From positions 1 to 44,580 of the forward strand of contig JAGKWS010000020.1 in the NCBI GenBank assembly GCA_021151685.1: 44,580 nucleotides of DNA. The letters are read 5' to 3'. Of this stretch, positions 15,683-24,369 are shown in pieces. This DNA is from Chitinophagaceae bacterium (lineage in GTDB: Bacteria; Bacteroidota; Bacteroidia; Chitinophagales; Chitinophagaceae). How positions within the stretch are numbered: position 1 is the first letter of the stretch; each line of letters starts with the position of its first letter. The notes below the pieces were generated by a model. It saw only the letters and a list, made by a program, of their open reading frames with translations, had not been told where the DNA came from and did no database searches. Made by a program: the position numbers and the translations under genes.

Positions 15683-16321
15683 ATGTTAAATGTCCATTTT
15701 TTCACGTTCAATGCTTTTTCTGAAAACACGTACATCATCAGCAATCATAAAAATGAGTGTTGGGTAGTGGACCCCGGCATGTATGAACAACGTGAAATAG
15801 CTGAATTTATTTCATTTATAGACAAACAAGGGCTGGTGCCAAAGGGCATCATTAATACGCATGCGCATTTGGACCATATTTTTGGCGTAAATGCCCTTAA
15901 AAAACAATACAACATCCCGTTTGGGATACACAGTCTGGAACAACCTGTGTTATCGAGAGGGGTAGAGACTGCAGCTATGTTTGGCATGCGGCTGACGGAG
16001 CTACCCGTTGCCGACTACTATATACCACACGGGCAGACATTGCAACTGGGCGATGATATAGTAGAAGTATTGCTGACACCGGGGCACTCGCCGGGCAGCA
16101 TTTCTTTTTACCATGCGGCGGGCAATTGGGTGCTATCGGGCGATGTATTGTTTCAGGGCAGTATAGGGCGAACCGACCTTCCGGGGGGCGACTTTGATAC
16201 GCTGATAGCTGCTATTAAAACGCACATATTTGCCCTACCCGACCATACGAAGGTATTATCTGGCCACGGGCCTGCCACTACCGTGGGCCATGAAAAAAAG
16301 TACAATCCGTTTTTGAGTTAG
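15683..16321 (+). CDS. MBL-fold metallo-hydrolase (glyoxalase II-like)
   Basis: A 212-residue protein starting MLNVHFFTFNAFSENTY. It carries the metallo-beta-lactamase metal ligands in order: THAHLDH (His60, His62, Asp64, His65), GHSPGS (His135), SGD (Asp154) and GHG (His195). The spacing and short length fit the glyoxalase II-like subgroup (hydroxyacylglutathione hydrolase-related proteins), which use two Zn or Fe ions to cleave thioesters. The C-terminal helical substrate domain of true glyoxalase II is absent, so glutathione thioester hydrolysis is not assured; persulfide or other small thiol chemistry is possible. An in-frame start upstream (15473) lies inside the divergent gene and was rejected. 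No signal peptide, so cytoplasmic. Confidence 0.9.
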   Translation: MLNVHFFTFNAFSENTYIISNHKNECWVVDPGMYEQREIAEFISFIDKQGLVPKGIINTHAHLDHIFGVNALKKQYNIPFGIHSLEQPVLSRGVETAAMFGMRLTELPVADYYIPHGQTLQLGDDIVEVLLTPGHSPGSISFYHAAGNWVLSGDVLFQGSIGRTDLPGGDFDTLIAAIKTHIFALPDHTKVLSGHGPATTVGHEKKYNPFLS

Positions 16322-16540
16322 GGCAGGTTGTTGGCTCGGTTTCAAAATCCGCCTTCAACACAACGGCCATCAGAATTGAGCTTGGCAGCTGTAGGAAATA
16401 CCCTGTAATATCTCTGTTTTGCCCCCTTCGGCATCGAATAGCCGTTGCTCTCTGTACACCGGTTTCACCGGGGCACTATTTCACAATGTCTACCCTACGG
16501 GCCTCAGGGGTTGTACCATGTAGGCCATCAATACATGGCA

Positions 16541-16861
16541 TTAGTCCACAGTATTCCAACCCGATTCTGTGTTCGTCGGAGACGTATTGAACTCGGGGAT
16601 AAAGGTGCGTTCGTTGGCCATGATAAGGATAACCGCAATTGCACCAATGATAACCGTTACTATCTTGATCCGTTTGTCATTCAGGAAGAAGGCTGCAAGC
16701 GAGGATACAATGGCAACAAACAGCAAGTTGTCGTACAAACTGTTTATTCCTTCCATCTGCCCGCGCGACATGAGCCCTGTCTGTACAGACAAGAGGTCGT
16801 AAAGGACTTTGAATACAACAAGCAGGTTGATAAATAGCGGAATGAGCGAATATAAATTCAT
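16541..16861 (-). CDS. Small membrane protein, unknown function
   Basis: A 106-residue protein with three hydrophobic segments (about residues 4-24, 42-60 and 66-83) and a polar tail rich in Asn and Thr. I recognise no family. It is followed in the same direction, after a 200-base gap with no visible gene, by nothing on its own strand, and is preceded by the ABC exporter gene 45 bases upstream, so it could be the second gene of that transcript. The C-terminal tail (from about residue 86) has no membrane character. Confidence 0.6.
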   Translation of the reverse strand: MNLYSLIPLFINLLVVFKVLYDLLSVQTGLMSRGQMEGINSLYDNLLFVAIVSSLAAFFLNDKRIKIVTVIIGAIAVILIMANERTFIPEFNTSPTNTESGWNTVD

Positions 16862-16906
16862 GTATATAGACGTGGCGCAAAATACTTATTTATCCACAAT
16901 ATAACA

Positions 16907-18694
16907 CTATGCTTTTTTCTGTTGGCCTTCTTTGCGCTCTCCTATCTGCTGCCGCCACATAGCGTAATACAGTCCTTTTTCGGCAAGCAGTGCATCGTGA
17001 GAGCCGGTTTCGACCACCTGACCCTTTTCCAACACATATATTCTGTCGGCATGCATAATGGTAGACAAACGATGGGCTATCATGATGGTGATGTGGCTGC
17101 GAGTGGCGGTGATGCTGCGTATGGTTTGCGAAATTTCTTCTTCGGTAAGCGAGTCGAGTGCGGAAGTGGCCTCATCGAATATCATGAGTCGTGGCTGACG
17201 AAGCAATGCTCGGGCTATAGATATGCGCTAACGCTCGCCACCAGACAATTTGAGACCACCTTCACCTATTACTGTTTCTATACCATTTTCGGCACGTGCC
17301 AGTAAATTTTGACACGAGGCCTGACGAAGAACGGTATCTATCTGCTCACTGGTAGCAGAAGGGTTTACGAAGAGCATATTCTCGCGTATGGTGCCAGAGA
17401 ACAATTGAGGGTCTTGTGTTACCAGCCCCATTTGCTGGCGCAGTTCTTCGTAATTGATAGCTCTTTCGTCGTACCCGTTGTAGTAGATATGGCCGGTATT
17501 GGGATGGTACAAACCCACCAGTAACTTGACAAGGGTGGTTTTGCCACTACCCGATGGGCCAACGAATGCAACGGTTTCGCCAGTGCGTACATCGAAAGAT
17601 ATACCATCGAGCGCGGGGCGATTGGAGCTATTGTGCTTGAAAAGTACATTATTGAACTGTACGTGTGCAATATCGTTGATGGCGATGGGCTGTTCTGGTG
17701 TGTACTCGGCAGGTTTTTTCAGCAATTCCTGCAAGTTATTGAGCGATGCCTCGGCCTCGCGGTAAGAGAGAATGACATTACCAATCTCTTGCATCGGGCC
17801 GAAAATGAAAAACGAGTAAAACACCAATGTAAGATATTGCCCGGCTGAAATAGAGCCCTGATAGATGTAGTAGAGCAGACAAAGTATGATGGCCTGACGA
17901 AGGAGATTGACAAAGGTACCCTGCACAAATGAAATGGCACGAATGCTGCGCACCTTGCGCAACTCGAGATTGAGGATTTTGATAGTAGTAGCATTGAGGC
18001 GACTGATCTCTTGCTGGGTGAGCCCAAGACTCTTTACGAGCTCTATGTTGCGCAAAGACTCGGTAGTGGAGCCAGCGAGTGCATTGGTTTCTTTTACGAT
18101 GGTTTTCTGTACTGTTTTGATGCGTTTGCTGAGTACGCTGGTGAGCATTGCCAATACAATGGCCCCACCCACATATACTACCGGCAGCATAGGGCTAAGT
18201 GCAAATGCATAGACAATAACAAATACAATACCTACAATGGTTGGTAAAAGAACATTGAAGAAAGACTGGATAAATTTCTCGCAATCAGCCCGCACTTTTT
18301 GCAAGACATTGAGTGTCTGGCCGCTACTCTGATCTTCAAACTCCTGATATGGCAAGCGAAGGGCGTGGCGCAAACCATCGGTATATAGCTGGGCACCATA
18401 CTTTTGTATCACTACGTTTACTACATAGTCTTGAAAGTTCTTGGCGATGCGCGACACCATCGCTACCCCTATGAGCGCGCCTATGAGCCCAAGCGCACCG
18501 GTAAGGTACTGAGCAAGATCGCGGTGTAGTTTTCCTTCTTTATCGAAAGTGAGCGGATGATTTACAAAACGGTCGAGCAATTTACCTGCCAACATAGGAT
18601 CGAGCAGGGAGAAACTTTGATTGACAGCGGCCAGCACAACAGCCAACACTATCATGCCCCTGTAACGGGACAAATACTGCATAAGCAACTTCAT
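16907..18694 (-). pseudogene. ABC exporter (fused membrane and ATPase domains) interrupted by an amber codon
   Basis: The frame from MKLLMQYLSRYRGM runs 488 codons to a TAG at 17230-17228, then continues in the same frame for 106 more codons to a TAG at 16907. Before the stop are six transmembrane segments and an ATPase with Walker A GPSGSGKTT, Q-loop TQDPQLFSG and signature LSGGER. After it come RISIARALLRQ, Walker B LMIFDEATSALDS and the H-loop IMIAHRLSTI, all well conserved. In homologues the signature reads LSGGERQR, so the TAG replaces a CAG Gln codon by a single C-to-T change (G-to-A on the plus strand). Without the second half the ATPase cannot bind both catalytic elements, so the gene is probably inactive unless the stop is read through. 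It is an MsbA/LapB-like half-transporter in form; substrate unknown. A NUDIX gene lies 56 bases upstream. Confidence 0.85.
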
Positions 18695-18750
18695 AACTGC
18701 AAATGTACGGCAAGGGCAAGATGGTAGTGCAATAAAGACATTGACTAAAG

Positions 18751-19182
18751 CTATGCAAGGGGCAAATGGTAGCCGGAAGACTGGGAGAGCATATGGCCAA
18801 CGTGTTTGTCTATGGGCATAGAAAATAGATTGGCAGATACCTGCTCTAATGGCACCCAACGAATGCGCTCGCCCTCATTGCTGTTTTGCGGTTGCTGAAG
18901 CGGGCTGAAAGATACATGATAGTAGATACTGAGCACCTGAGAATCGTCGTAGGCCGATGGCTGGAAGAAATGGGTAGTATAGAAATGGTTGCCCACTTCT
19001 ATATCAAGCCCCAACTCTTCCTGCCATTCGCGCCGCAGACAATCGTGCGGGCCCTCGCCCCATTCCAGCCCCCCACCAGGGAACTTTATTATCCACTGGC
19101 CACGTATGAGCTCTTCGCTGACAAGGAGCAAACCTTGGCGAATGCAAATACCATAAACCCTAATGTTGAATCGGCGAGACAT
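18751..19182 (-). CDS. NUDIX hydrolase
   Basis: A 143-residue cytoplasmic protein with a complete Nudix box: Gly37, Glu43, Arg51-Glu52, Glu55-Glu56 and Gly58 fit GX5EX7REUXEEXGU, with Trp at the first U position. The preceding WIIKFPGGGLEWGEG gives the usual strand entering the box. Members cleave a nucleoside diphosphate linked to another moiety, using Mg2+ held by the glutamates; the actual substrate (damaged nucleotide, sugar nucleotide or coenzyme) cannot be told. It is followed 56 bases downstream, on the same strand, by the interrupted ABC exporter, so the two may share a transcript. Confidence 0.92.
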   Translation of the reverse strand: MSRRFNIRVYGICIRQGLLLVSEELIRGQWIIKFPGGGLEWGEGPHDCLRREWQEELGLDIEVGNHFYTTHFFQPSAYDDSQVLSIYYHVSFSPLQQPQNSNEGERIRWVPLEQVSANLFSMPIDKHVGHMLSQSSGYHLPLA

Positions 19183-19493
19183 AAGAATCGATAAATCACT
19201 ACTTAGACATCAAAACAAATCCTTTTTCCCACAAAAAACAAAGGCTATCGTAAAGAACAACGGCCAATGGTAAAGATGATGAGTTGTTTGCACAAACATC
19301 ATACTCAAATCATATCTAAAGATTGGCTTTTCTGGCAATTTGTGCATGCACCTTATTGTCGCCGTAAAATGATGCCAATTATCTTTTTTTCTGCCTTATT
19401 GTACATTTTAGATTAGGGTCATAAAAAACCTCAAACGCCCCATTGTTGCAGCAACAATAGGGCGTTCGGGGTTATTATACAACAACCAATGAC
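19183..19493. other. Gene-free stretch upstream of the NUDIX gene and downstream of korB
   Basis: No gene is visible. It holds the korB terminator at 19434-19466 and presumably the NUDIX promoter near 19190-19240, where no clear TAnnTTTG box is seen. Confidence 0.5.
19434..19466 (-). terminator. Rho-independent terminator of the korB gene
   Basis: AACGCCCCATTGTTG (19434-19448) and CAACAATAGGGCGTT (19452-19466) pair over 15 positions with one mismatch and a 3-base loop. On the minus strand the hairpin is followed by TTTGAGGTTTTTTA, a U-rich stretch, and it lies 27 bases after the korB stop. Confidence 0.8.
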
Positions 19494-20537
19494 TTACGCA
19501 CCAATGGTCCATGTTTCTTTGCCAGCCAGCAACTTATCGAGGTTGCCACGGCCCTTGGTGGCGGTTATTTCTTTTATCTGCAAGTCCATATCATCTTCAT
19601 AGGTGGGGCGTTCTTTAGCATAGAACACACCAAACGGACGTGGATAGTGCCCTTCGGCCGATGGATCGTCGAAGAAACGCACCAACATTTGTGCCTTGTA
19701 GAAGTCGGTTTCGTCGTGTATCCACAGGTCGTCGGCAGTGTATTTGCCTTCCGATAGGTCTACCAGTTGTGGTTTGTAGCCGTCTATGCGCACGCCTTTG
19801 TCGCGGTTGGCACCGTAGATGAGGGGTTTGCCCTGCTCCAGCACCAATGTTTCTTGTGCACGGGTGCCTTTTTCGGTAAATATCTCGAATGCACCATCGT
19901 TGAAGATGTTACAGTTCTGATAGATTTCGAGGAAGGACGACCCATGATGCCCATTGGAGCGGAGCAACATTTGTTGCAGGTGCTTGGGGTCGCGGTCCAT
20001 ACTACGGGCCACAAACGAGGCCTCAGCACCAAGGGCAAGTGCCAGCGGATTGAACGGATGATCGAGACTGCCAGATGGGGTAGACTTGGTAATTTTATGC
20101 ACCTCAGATGTGGGCGAATATTGACCCTTTGTCAATCCATATATCTGGTTGTTGAACAAAAGTATATTGACATCGAAGTTGCGGCGCAGCAGGTGTATGG
20201 TATGATTGCCACCAATGCTCAGGCCGTCGCCATCGCCGGTTACTATCCATACGCTCAGCTCGGGGCGTGTAGCCTTCAGGCCGCTGGCTATGGCGGTAGC
20301 ACGGCCGTGAATGGAGTGCATGCCATAGGTATTCATATAATAGGGAAAGCGCGAACTGCACCCTATACCAGAAATAATCACAATCTGCTCGCGGGGAATA
20401 CCAATCTGTGGCAGAATGGTTTGTACTTGTTTCAGTATCGAATAATCTCCGCATCCGGGACACCACCTTACCTCTTGGTCTGTGGCAAAGTCTTTGGCGG
20501 TAAGCGGTGCCGCCTGACTTGTTGCTGCTTCACTCAT
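19494..20537 (-). CDS. korB: 2-oxoacid:ferredoxin oxidoreductase, beta subunit
   Basis: A 347-residue protein starting MSEAATSQAAPL. It has the CPGCG motif (residues 26-30), IGCSSR (58-63) and the thiamine-diphosphate/Mg binding sequence GDGDGLSIGGNH (101-112), all standard for the beta subunit of 2-oxoglutarate or pyruvate:ferredoxin oxidoreductase. This subunit holds the thiamine cofactor; the alpha subunit supplies the remaining catalytic domain and CoA site. The reaction oxidatively decarboxylates a 2-oxoacid to acyl-CoA and reduces ferredoxin. In most Bacteroidota the alpha gene is immediately upstream, but here 400 bases of non-coding DNA and then dprA precede it, and no alpha gene is in the window. 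It has its own -7 box 8 bases before the ATG and a strong terminator. 2-Oxoglutarate is the usual substrate of this short type, but pyruvate cannot be excluded. Confidence 0.93.
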   Translation of the reverse strand: MSEAATSQAAPLTAKDFATDQEVRWCPGCGDYSILKQVQTILPQIGIPREQIVIISGIGCSSRFPYYMNTYGMHSIHGRATAIASGLKATRPELSVWIVTGDGDGLSIGGNHTIHLLRRNFDVNILLFNNQIYGLTKGQYSPTSEVHKITKSTPSGSLDHPFNPLALALGAEASFVARSMDRDPKHLQQMLLRSNGHHGSSFLEIYQNCNIFNDGAFEIFTEKGTRAQETLVLEQGKPLIYGANRDKGVRIDGYKPQLVDLSEGKYTADDLWIHDETDFYKAQMLVRFFDDPSAEGHYPRPFGVFYAKERPTYEDDMDLQIKEITATKGRGNLDKLLAGKETWTIGA

Positions 20538-20545
20538 AAACAATG

Positions 20546-20553
20546 CAAAATTA
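20546..20553 (-). promoter_or_regulatory. -7 box of korB, 8 bases before the ATG
   Basis: TAATTTTG on the minus strand matches TAnnTTTG. Only 8 bases separate it from the korB ATG, so the transcript would have almost no leader. This supports the ATG at 20537 over an in-frame ATG further upstream at 20651. Confidence 0.55.
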
Positions 20554-20950
20554 GGGGTTTTATGTGTAGAAAGTAGAAAGGCGCAACGGTACCAAGTAAG
20601 TAGCCATGTAAGAAAAACATAGTGTGGCAAGCAGTCTCCCCTGGGAGGCACACCCTAACTCACATGCAATCCAAATCTATTTTGAAAGCATCATACATGA
20701 AAACATTCTTTGACTATCTGCAGTCATAATACCAATCGCAAATAACTGATTTTCTTCGCATTACACCCATTTCGCCTCTTACAGAAAAGAAAGTCATGCA
20801 CACCTTCATTTTAAAAATAAGTTGGTGTATGTTTCAAAAAAATCGCTCACCGCATGGCACATGGCAAAGCAAATAAATAATCAGTATGCCTACAGGGCAT
20901 CTCATCAACTGCACATTTGAAATTTCACTTTGGCATTTGAAATCCCCCCA
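20554..20950. other. Gene-free stretch between korB and dprA
   Basis: No coding sequence, hairpin or repeat that I can recognise. It is A+T-rich and sits exactly where a korA gene would be expected, but no frame in it carries korA-like motifs. Confidence 0.5.
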
Positions 20951-22066
20951 TCAATTCATTCTATAAAACTTGCCCGGCAGTGTTTTTATCAACCCCTGCA
21001 TCTCCAGTTGCAGCAGCGTAGCCGCAAGGGCGGGGTACGCCAGCCCGCTGTGATACAGTATTTCATCGGCATGTACACTGTCTCGGCTACTCAGCAGGTC
21101 TACTATTTTTTGTTCATCGGCCGTCATATGCAAAAATAACTGTGGTTGCACCGCACGTTTTTTCTTTGCTTTGTCCCAGCTCATCAGTTGTATCAGGTCA
21201 TCGGCACAGGTTATCATGGCAGCCATATTGTTGCGTATCAGGTTGTTGCACCCCACGCTGCGGCTGTCCGTCACCCTACCGGGGTAGGCCGCTACCTCGC
21301 GGTTATAGCCAGCCGCCAGTTGGGCCGTTATAAGCGCACCACCCGTCTCCTGACTTTCCACTACCACCGTCACATCGGCCATGCCTGCTACCACGCGGTT
21401 GCGCATCGGAAAGTTACCCTTATCGGGCAGAGTACCCCATGTAAATTCCGATAGTATGCCGCCTCCCTGCTCCACCATTTGCATCGCCAGTTGGCGATTG
21501 CCCGGTGGGTATATTCTGTCCAGCCCATGGCCCAGTACCCCTATGGTAGGTATACCCATCTGCACACATTTGCGGTGGGCTATAGCATCTATGCCCAGTG
21601 CCAGCCCGCTTATCACCATCAGGCCTTCTTGCCCCGCCAGTCCTTCTATCAGGTCTTCGGTCAGCTTTTGGCCATAATCTGTGTTTTTACGTGTACCCAC
21701 AATGGCTACTACTTTCTGTGCCTCATACATCAGGTTGCCCTTGCCATACAGCACCGTAGGGGCATCGGCACAGTTGGCCAGTCGTTTGGGGTATCGGTCA
21801 TGTATACACAACACTTCCAGCCCGTTCTTTTCCACATGTTCCAGCTCGGTAGCCGCTTTCCGCAGCAGTTCCTCACTTCTGAAGGCGCGTGCCCGTACAT
21901 CCGTAATGCCGTCTGTAGCCATCAGATCTTTGGGGCTGGCGGCAAATATGGCCGTAGCACTGCCATACCGCTCCAGCAGGGCGCGCCCTATCACGGGCCC
22001 CACACCGGGTACAAAGCTCAGTGCCAGTTGGTAATACAGTTCGTCTTGTGCAGCAGTGGGGTACAT
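20951..22066 (-). CDS. dprA: DNA-processing protein DprA
   Basis: A 371-residue protein with the three domains of longer DprA proteins: an N-terminal helix-hairpin-helix/SAM-like region with VPGVGPVIGRALLERYG (about 19-35), the Rossmann-like core with IVGTRKNTDYG (122-132), SGLALGIDAIAH (153-164) and NFPMRNRVVAGMAD (about 218-231), and a C-terminal winged-helix domain (about 305-371) with VHADEILYHSGLAYPALAATLLQLEMQ. DprA binds incoming single-stranded DNA and loads RecA onto it during natural transformation. Its presence suggests the organism may take up DNA, though many non-competent bacteria also have it. It is a single-gene unit, divergent from the DUF6438-like gene 54 bases away. Confidence 0.95.
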   Translation of the reverse strand: MYPTAAQDELYYQLALSFVPGVGPVIGRALLERYGSATAIFAASPKDLMATDGITDVRARAFRSEELLRKAATELEHVEKNGLEVLCIHDRYPKRLANCADAPTVLYGKGNLMYEAQKVVAIVGTRKNTDYGQKLTEDLIEGLAGQEGLMVISGLALGIDAIAHRKCVQMGIPTIGVLGHGLDRIYPPGNRQLAMQMVEQGGGILSEFTWGTLPDKGNFPMRNRVVAGMADVTVVVESQETGGALITAQLAAGYNREVAAYPGRVTDSRSVGCNNLIRNNMAAMITCADDLIQLMSWDKAKKKRAVQPQLFLHMTADEQKIVDLLSSRDSVHADEILYHSGLAYPALAATLLQLEMQGLIKTLPGKFYRMN

Positions 22067-22092
22067 AGTGTGTGTTTGTCGGTTGATACAAC

Positions 22093-22100
22093 TATCTTTG
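22093..22100 (+). promoter_or_regulatory. -7 box of the DUF6438-like gene
   Basis: TATCTTTG matches TAnnTTTG and ends 20 bases before the ATG at 22121. A TTTG at 22075-22078 could act as -33, though 14 bases is a short spacer. Confidence 0.5.
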
Positions 22101-22120
22101 AATCGCGAAAATTAGAAAAA

Positions 22121-22624
22121 ATGAAGAAACTCACTCTGGCCTTTTTGTTGCTGGGCGCAGCTACGGGTGCTTTCGCACAAAAAACTGCGAAAACGAAAAA
22201 AAAGAAATCGGCCAACGAGATAGTGTCTGTCAGCATGCACCGCACGGTGTGTTTTGGTCAGTGCCCCGACTATATTATCGACATCAATGCCAGCGGTATG
22301 GCCACCTACACTGCTCGTATGTTCACGCCAGATACAGGTGTGTTTCGCAAGAACATTGGCAAGGCAAAAGCCACCGAAATCATTGCACTTTTCAAAAAGT
22401 ACAGAGTAGATACCTGTAGCGAAGTGTACGAAAATCCGCTTTCCGATCTTCCGGGGCTTAATGTTTACATCAATTACAAAAAAGGAAAGAAGAAGTCGGT
22501 ATACAACTGCTCCTTCGGTCCCGAATTTCTGAAGGAGATTACCGAGGCTATGGACGCTGTAGGTAAAAAAGAAGATGTAAACGACAATACCTGGAAGAAA
22601 ACCGGCATGCCCAAAATGCAATAA
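22121..22624 (+). CDS. Secreted DUF6438-like protein
   Basis: A 167-residue protein with a signal peptide cleaved after GAATGAFA, followed by a Lys-rich stretch and a domain with VSMHRTVCFGQCPDY then IDINASGMATYTARMF. This strand-turn-strand pattern with CFGxCP fits DUF6438, a small domain common in Bacteroidota and Proteobacteria lipoproteins and secreted proteins with unknown function. The two cysteines of CFGQC may bind metal or form a disulfide. It lies divergent from dprA and convergent with radA, with a hairpin between it and radA, and so is a single-gene unit. Periplasmic location is likely. Confidence 0.75.
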   Translation: MKKLTLAFLLLGAATGAFAQKTAKTKKKKSANEIVSVSMHRTVCFGQCPDYIIDINASGMATYTARMFTPDTGVFRKNIGKAKATEIIALFKKYRVDTCSEVYENPLSDLPGLNVYINYKKGKKKSVYNCSFGPEFLKEITEAMDAVGKKEDVNDNTWKKTGMPKMQ

Positions 22625-22659
22625 TGGTATTGTATTCATCATCGTATTCCATCATTCAG

Positions 22660-22682
22660 GGGGGCACTTGCGCAGTGCCCCC
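22660..22682. terminator. Bidirectional hairpin between convergent genes
   Basis: GGGGGCACT (22660-22668) and AGTGCCCCC (22674-22682) form a perfect 9-bp G+C-rich stem with a 5-base loop, between the convergent DUF6438-like gene and radA. Neither side has a long T-run, so termination may rest on the hairpin alone. Confidence 0.65.
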
Positions 22683-22698
22683 TATTCGTTGTCATTGG

Positions 22699-24075
22699 TC
22701 AAAACAGCATGCGGTACACATCCTCTACCTTATTTACTGTCTTTATCTGAATCTTGAAGTTTTTCTGGTTCAGCCCCTTGGCGTTGGCCTTGGGTATAAA
22801 TATCACATCCATGCCCAGCTTGTCGGCCTCGGCTATACGCTGGTCTATCCGGTTCACCGCACGTATTTCCCCACTCAGCCCCACCTCGCCCACAAGGCAT
22901 ATATTAGAGGGTAGTGCCCTGTCCTCGTACGACGATAGCAGCGCACACACCACCGCCAGTTCTATAGACGGGTCTTCCACCTTTATGCCCCCGGCAATAT
23001 TCACAAACACATCCTTGGCCCCAAAGTGAAAGCCACCCCGCTTCTCCAGCACGGCCAGCAGCAGTTGCAGCCGCCGCAGGTCCATGCCGCTTACAGTACG
23101 CTGTGGGGTACCGTATACAGCCTGCGTTACCAGTGCCTGTACTTCTATCATCAGCGGGCGCGATGCCTCCATGGTAGCCGCAATAGCCACACCACTTATC
23201 GGCTCATCGTGCTGCGATAGCAAAATCTCCGAGGGGTTGGTTACCGGCCGCATGCCATGCTGCACCATTTCGTATATGCCCAGCTCGGCCGTAGAGCCAA
23301 AGCGGTTCTTTAGCGTACGCAGTATACGGTAGGCATAGTGGCGGTCTCCCTCAAATTGTAGCACCGTATCCACCATATGCTCCAGCACCTTGGGCCCCGC
23401 TATAGCACCATCCTTGGTGATATGGCCTATAATGCACACCGGTATGTTGCTGGCCTTGGCAAATCGTTGCAGCTCGGCCGCACACTCCCGCACCTGCGAT
23501 ACACTGCCCGCTGCCGACTCTACATAGGGGCTTTCCAACGTTTGTATCGAGTCTATGATCAGCAGGTTGGGTTTCACCTTCTTTACCTCGGCAAATAGTG
23601 TAGCCGTATCTGTAGCCGTAAGCAGGTACAGTTTGTTGTTGGTAATGCCCAGCCGCTCGGCCCGTAGTTTTATCTGTTGCGCACTTTCCTCGCCCGATAC
23701 ATAGAGCGTTGTAATGGTCTTCCATTGCAGCGCACATTGCAGAAACAGTGTACTCTTGCCTATGCCGGGGTCGCCGGCTACCAGCGTCACACTGCCCGGC
23801 ACTATGCCGCCACCCATTACCCGGTTCAGCTCGCCATCTGGGCTATACAGGCGTGCCTCCTGCACATGCACCACATCGTCCAGCTTGTGGGCACGTTGTT
23901 TTTCGCGGCCATCGCCATCGTCCCAGGTGCCGGTACCCGGTCTTGCCTTCTCATCGCGCTGCACTACCTCTTCTACAAACGAGTTCCATGCCCCGCACGA
24001 TGGGCACTTACCCGTCCACTTGGGTGTTTCATAGCCACACTGCTGACAAAAAAACGCTGATTTAGCCTTGGCCAT
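22699..24075 (-). CDS. radA: DNA repair protein RadA
   Basis: A 458-residue protein matching RadA/Sms in full. It has an N-terminal zinc finger (Cys10, 13, 24, 27), a RecA-like ATPase with Walker A GDPGIGKST (101-109) and Walker B LLIIDS (171-176), the diagnostic KNRFGS motif (256-261), and a C-terminal Lon-protease-like domain (about 300-458) that lacks peptidase activity in this family. RadA is a DnaB-type helicase that extends heteroduplex during recombination and recombinational repair. An upstream TACATTTG box and a GGAGAGAGG Shine-Dalgarno-like stretch just before the ATG support this start. The latter is stronger than is usual in Bacteroidota. Confidence 0.96.
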   Translation of the reverse strand: MAKAKSAFFCQQCGYETPKWTGKCPSCGAWNSFVEEVVQRDEKARPGTGTWDDGDGREKQRAHKLDDVVHVQEARLYSPDGELNRVMGGGIVPGSVTLVAGDPGIGKSTLFLQCALQWKTITTLYVSGEESAQQIKLRAERLGITNNKLYLLTATDTATLFAEVKKVKPNLLIIDSIQTLESPYVESAAGSVSQVRECAAELQRFAKASNIPVCIIGHITKDGAIAGPKVLEHMVDTVLQFEGDRHYAYRILRTLKNRFGSTAELGIYEMVQHGMRPVTNPSEILLSQHDEPISGVAIAATMEASRPLMIEVQALVTQAVYGTPQRTVSGMDLRRLQLLLAVLEKRGGFHFGAKDVFVNIAGGIKVEDPSIELAVVCALLSSYEDRALPSNICLVGEVGLSGEIRAVNRIDQRIAEADKLGMDVIFIPKANAKGLNQKNFKIQIKTVNKVEDVYRMLF

Positions 24076-24099
24076 AGTATCCTCTCTCCGTTATAGCTA

Positions 24100-24107
24100 C
24101 AAATGTA
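24100..24107 (-). promoter_or_regulatory. -7 box of radA
   Basis: TACATTTG on the minus strand matches TAnnTTTG and lies 24 bases before the ATG; the purine-rich ribosome-binding stretch lies between them. Confidence 0.5.
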
Positions 24108-24264
24108 GCACCCCGCCCGCCACCATCCGCCAGTGTAGCCGGTAAGATATCCACATTCGTGTGCTGGGGGCTTTCATTAGTTTGTCGTTTGCTGTCTTTT
24201 TTGGGTAGTTGCTTCGCGAGTTTTAGGCTTGCTGAATGTAGGCCGGTTTATGTAGATTATGTTG

Positions 24265-24311
24265 CAAATCTGGAGATTTGCCGCCAAGGCGGCGTAGTTG
24301 GGGACTACGCC
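24265..24311. repeat. Three consecutive hairpins, REP-like
   Basis: Within 47 bases lie CAAATCT/AGATTTG (24265-24271, 24274-24280), CCGCC/GGCGG (24281-24285, 24288-24292) and GGCGTAGT/ACTACGCC (24291-24298, 24304-24311), the last two sharing two bases. Such tandem palindromes are typical of REP/BIME repeats that are moved by Y1 (RAYT) transposases. No second copy or RAYT gene is in the window. It lies between radA and the Kelch gene, in a gene-free stretch of 294 bases. Confidence 0.45.
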
Positions 24312-24369
24312 AAGCTGGGCATCCTGTTCTCGCTCTTTCAGCAGGTATCGCTTACTGCGCACCGTTACT

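Noticed and set aside
17228..17230. TAG read as glutamine by a reassigned code
   Set aside because: TAG is the normal end of several other genes here, such as the helicase, porin and sensor genes.
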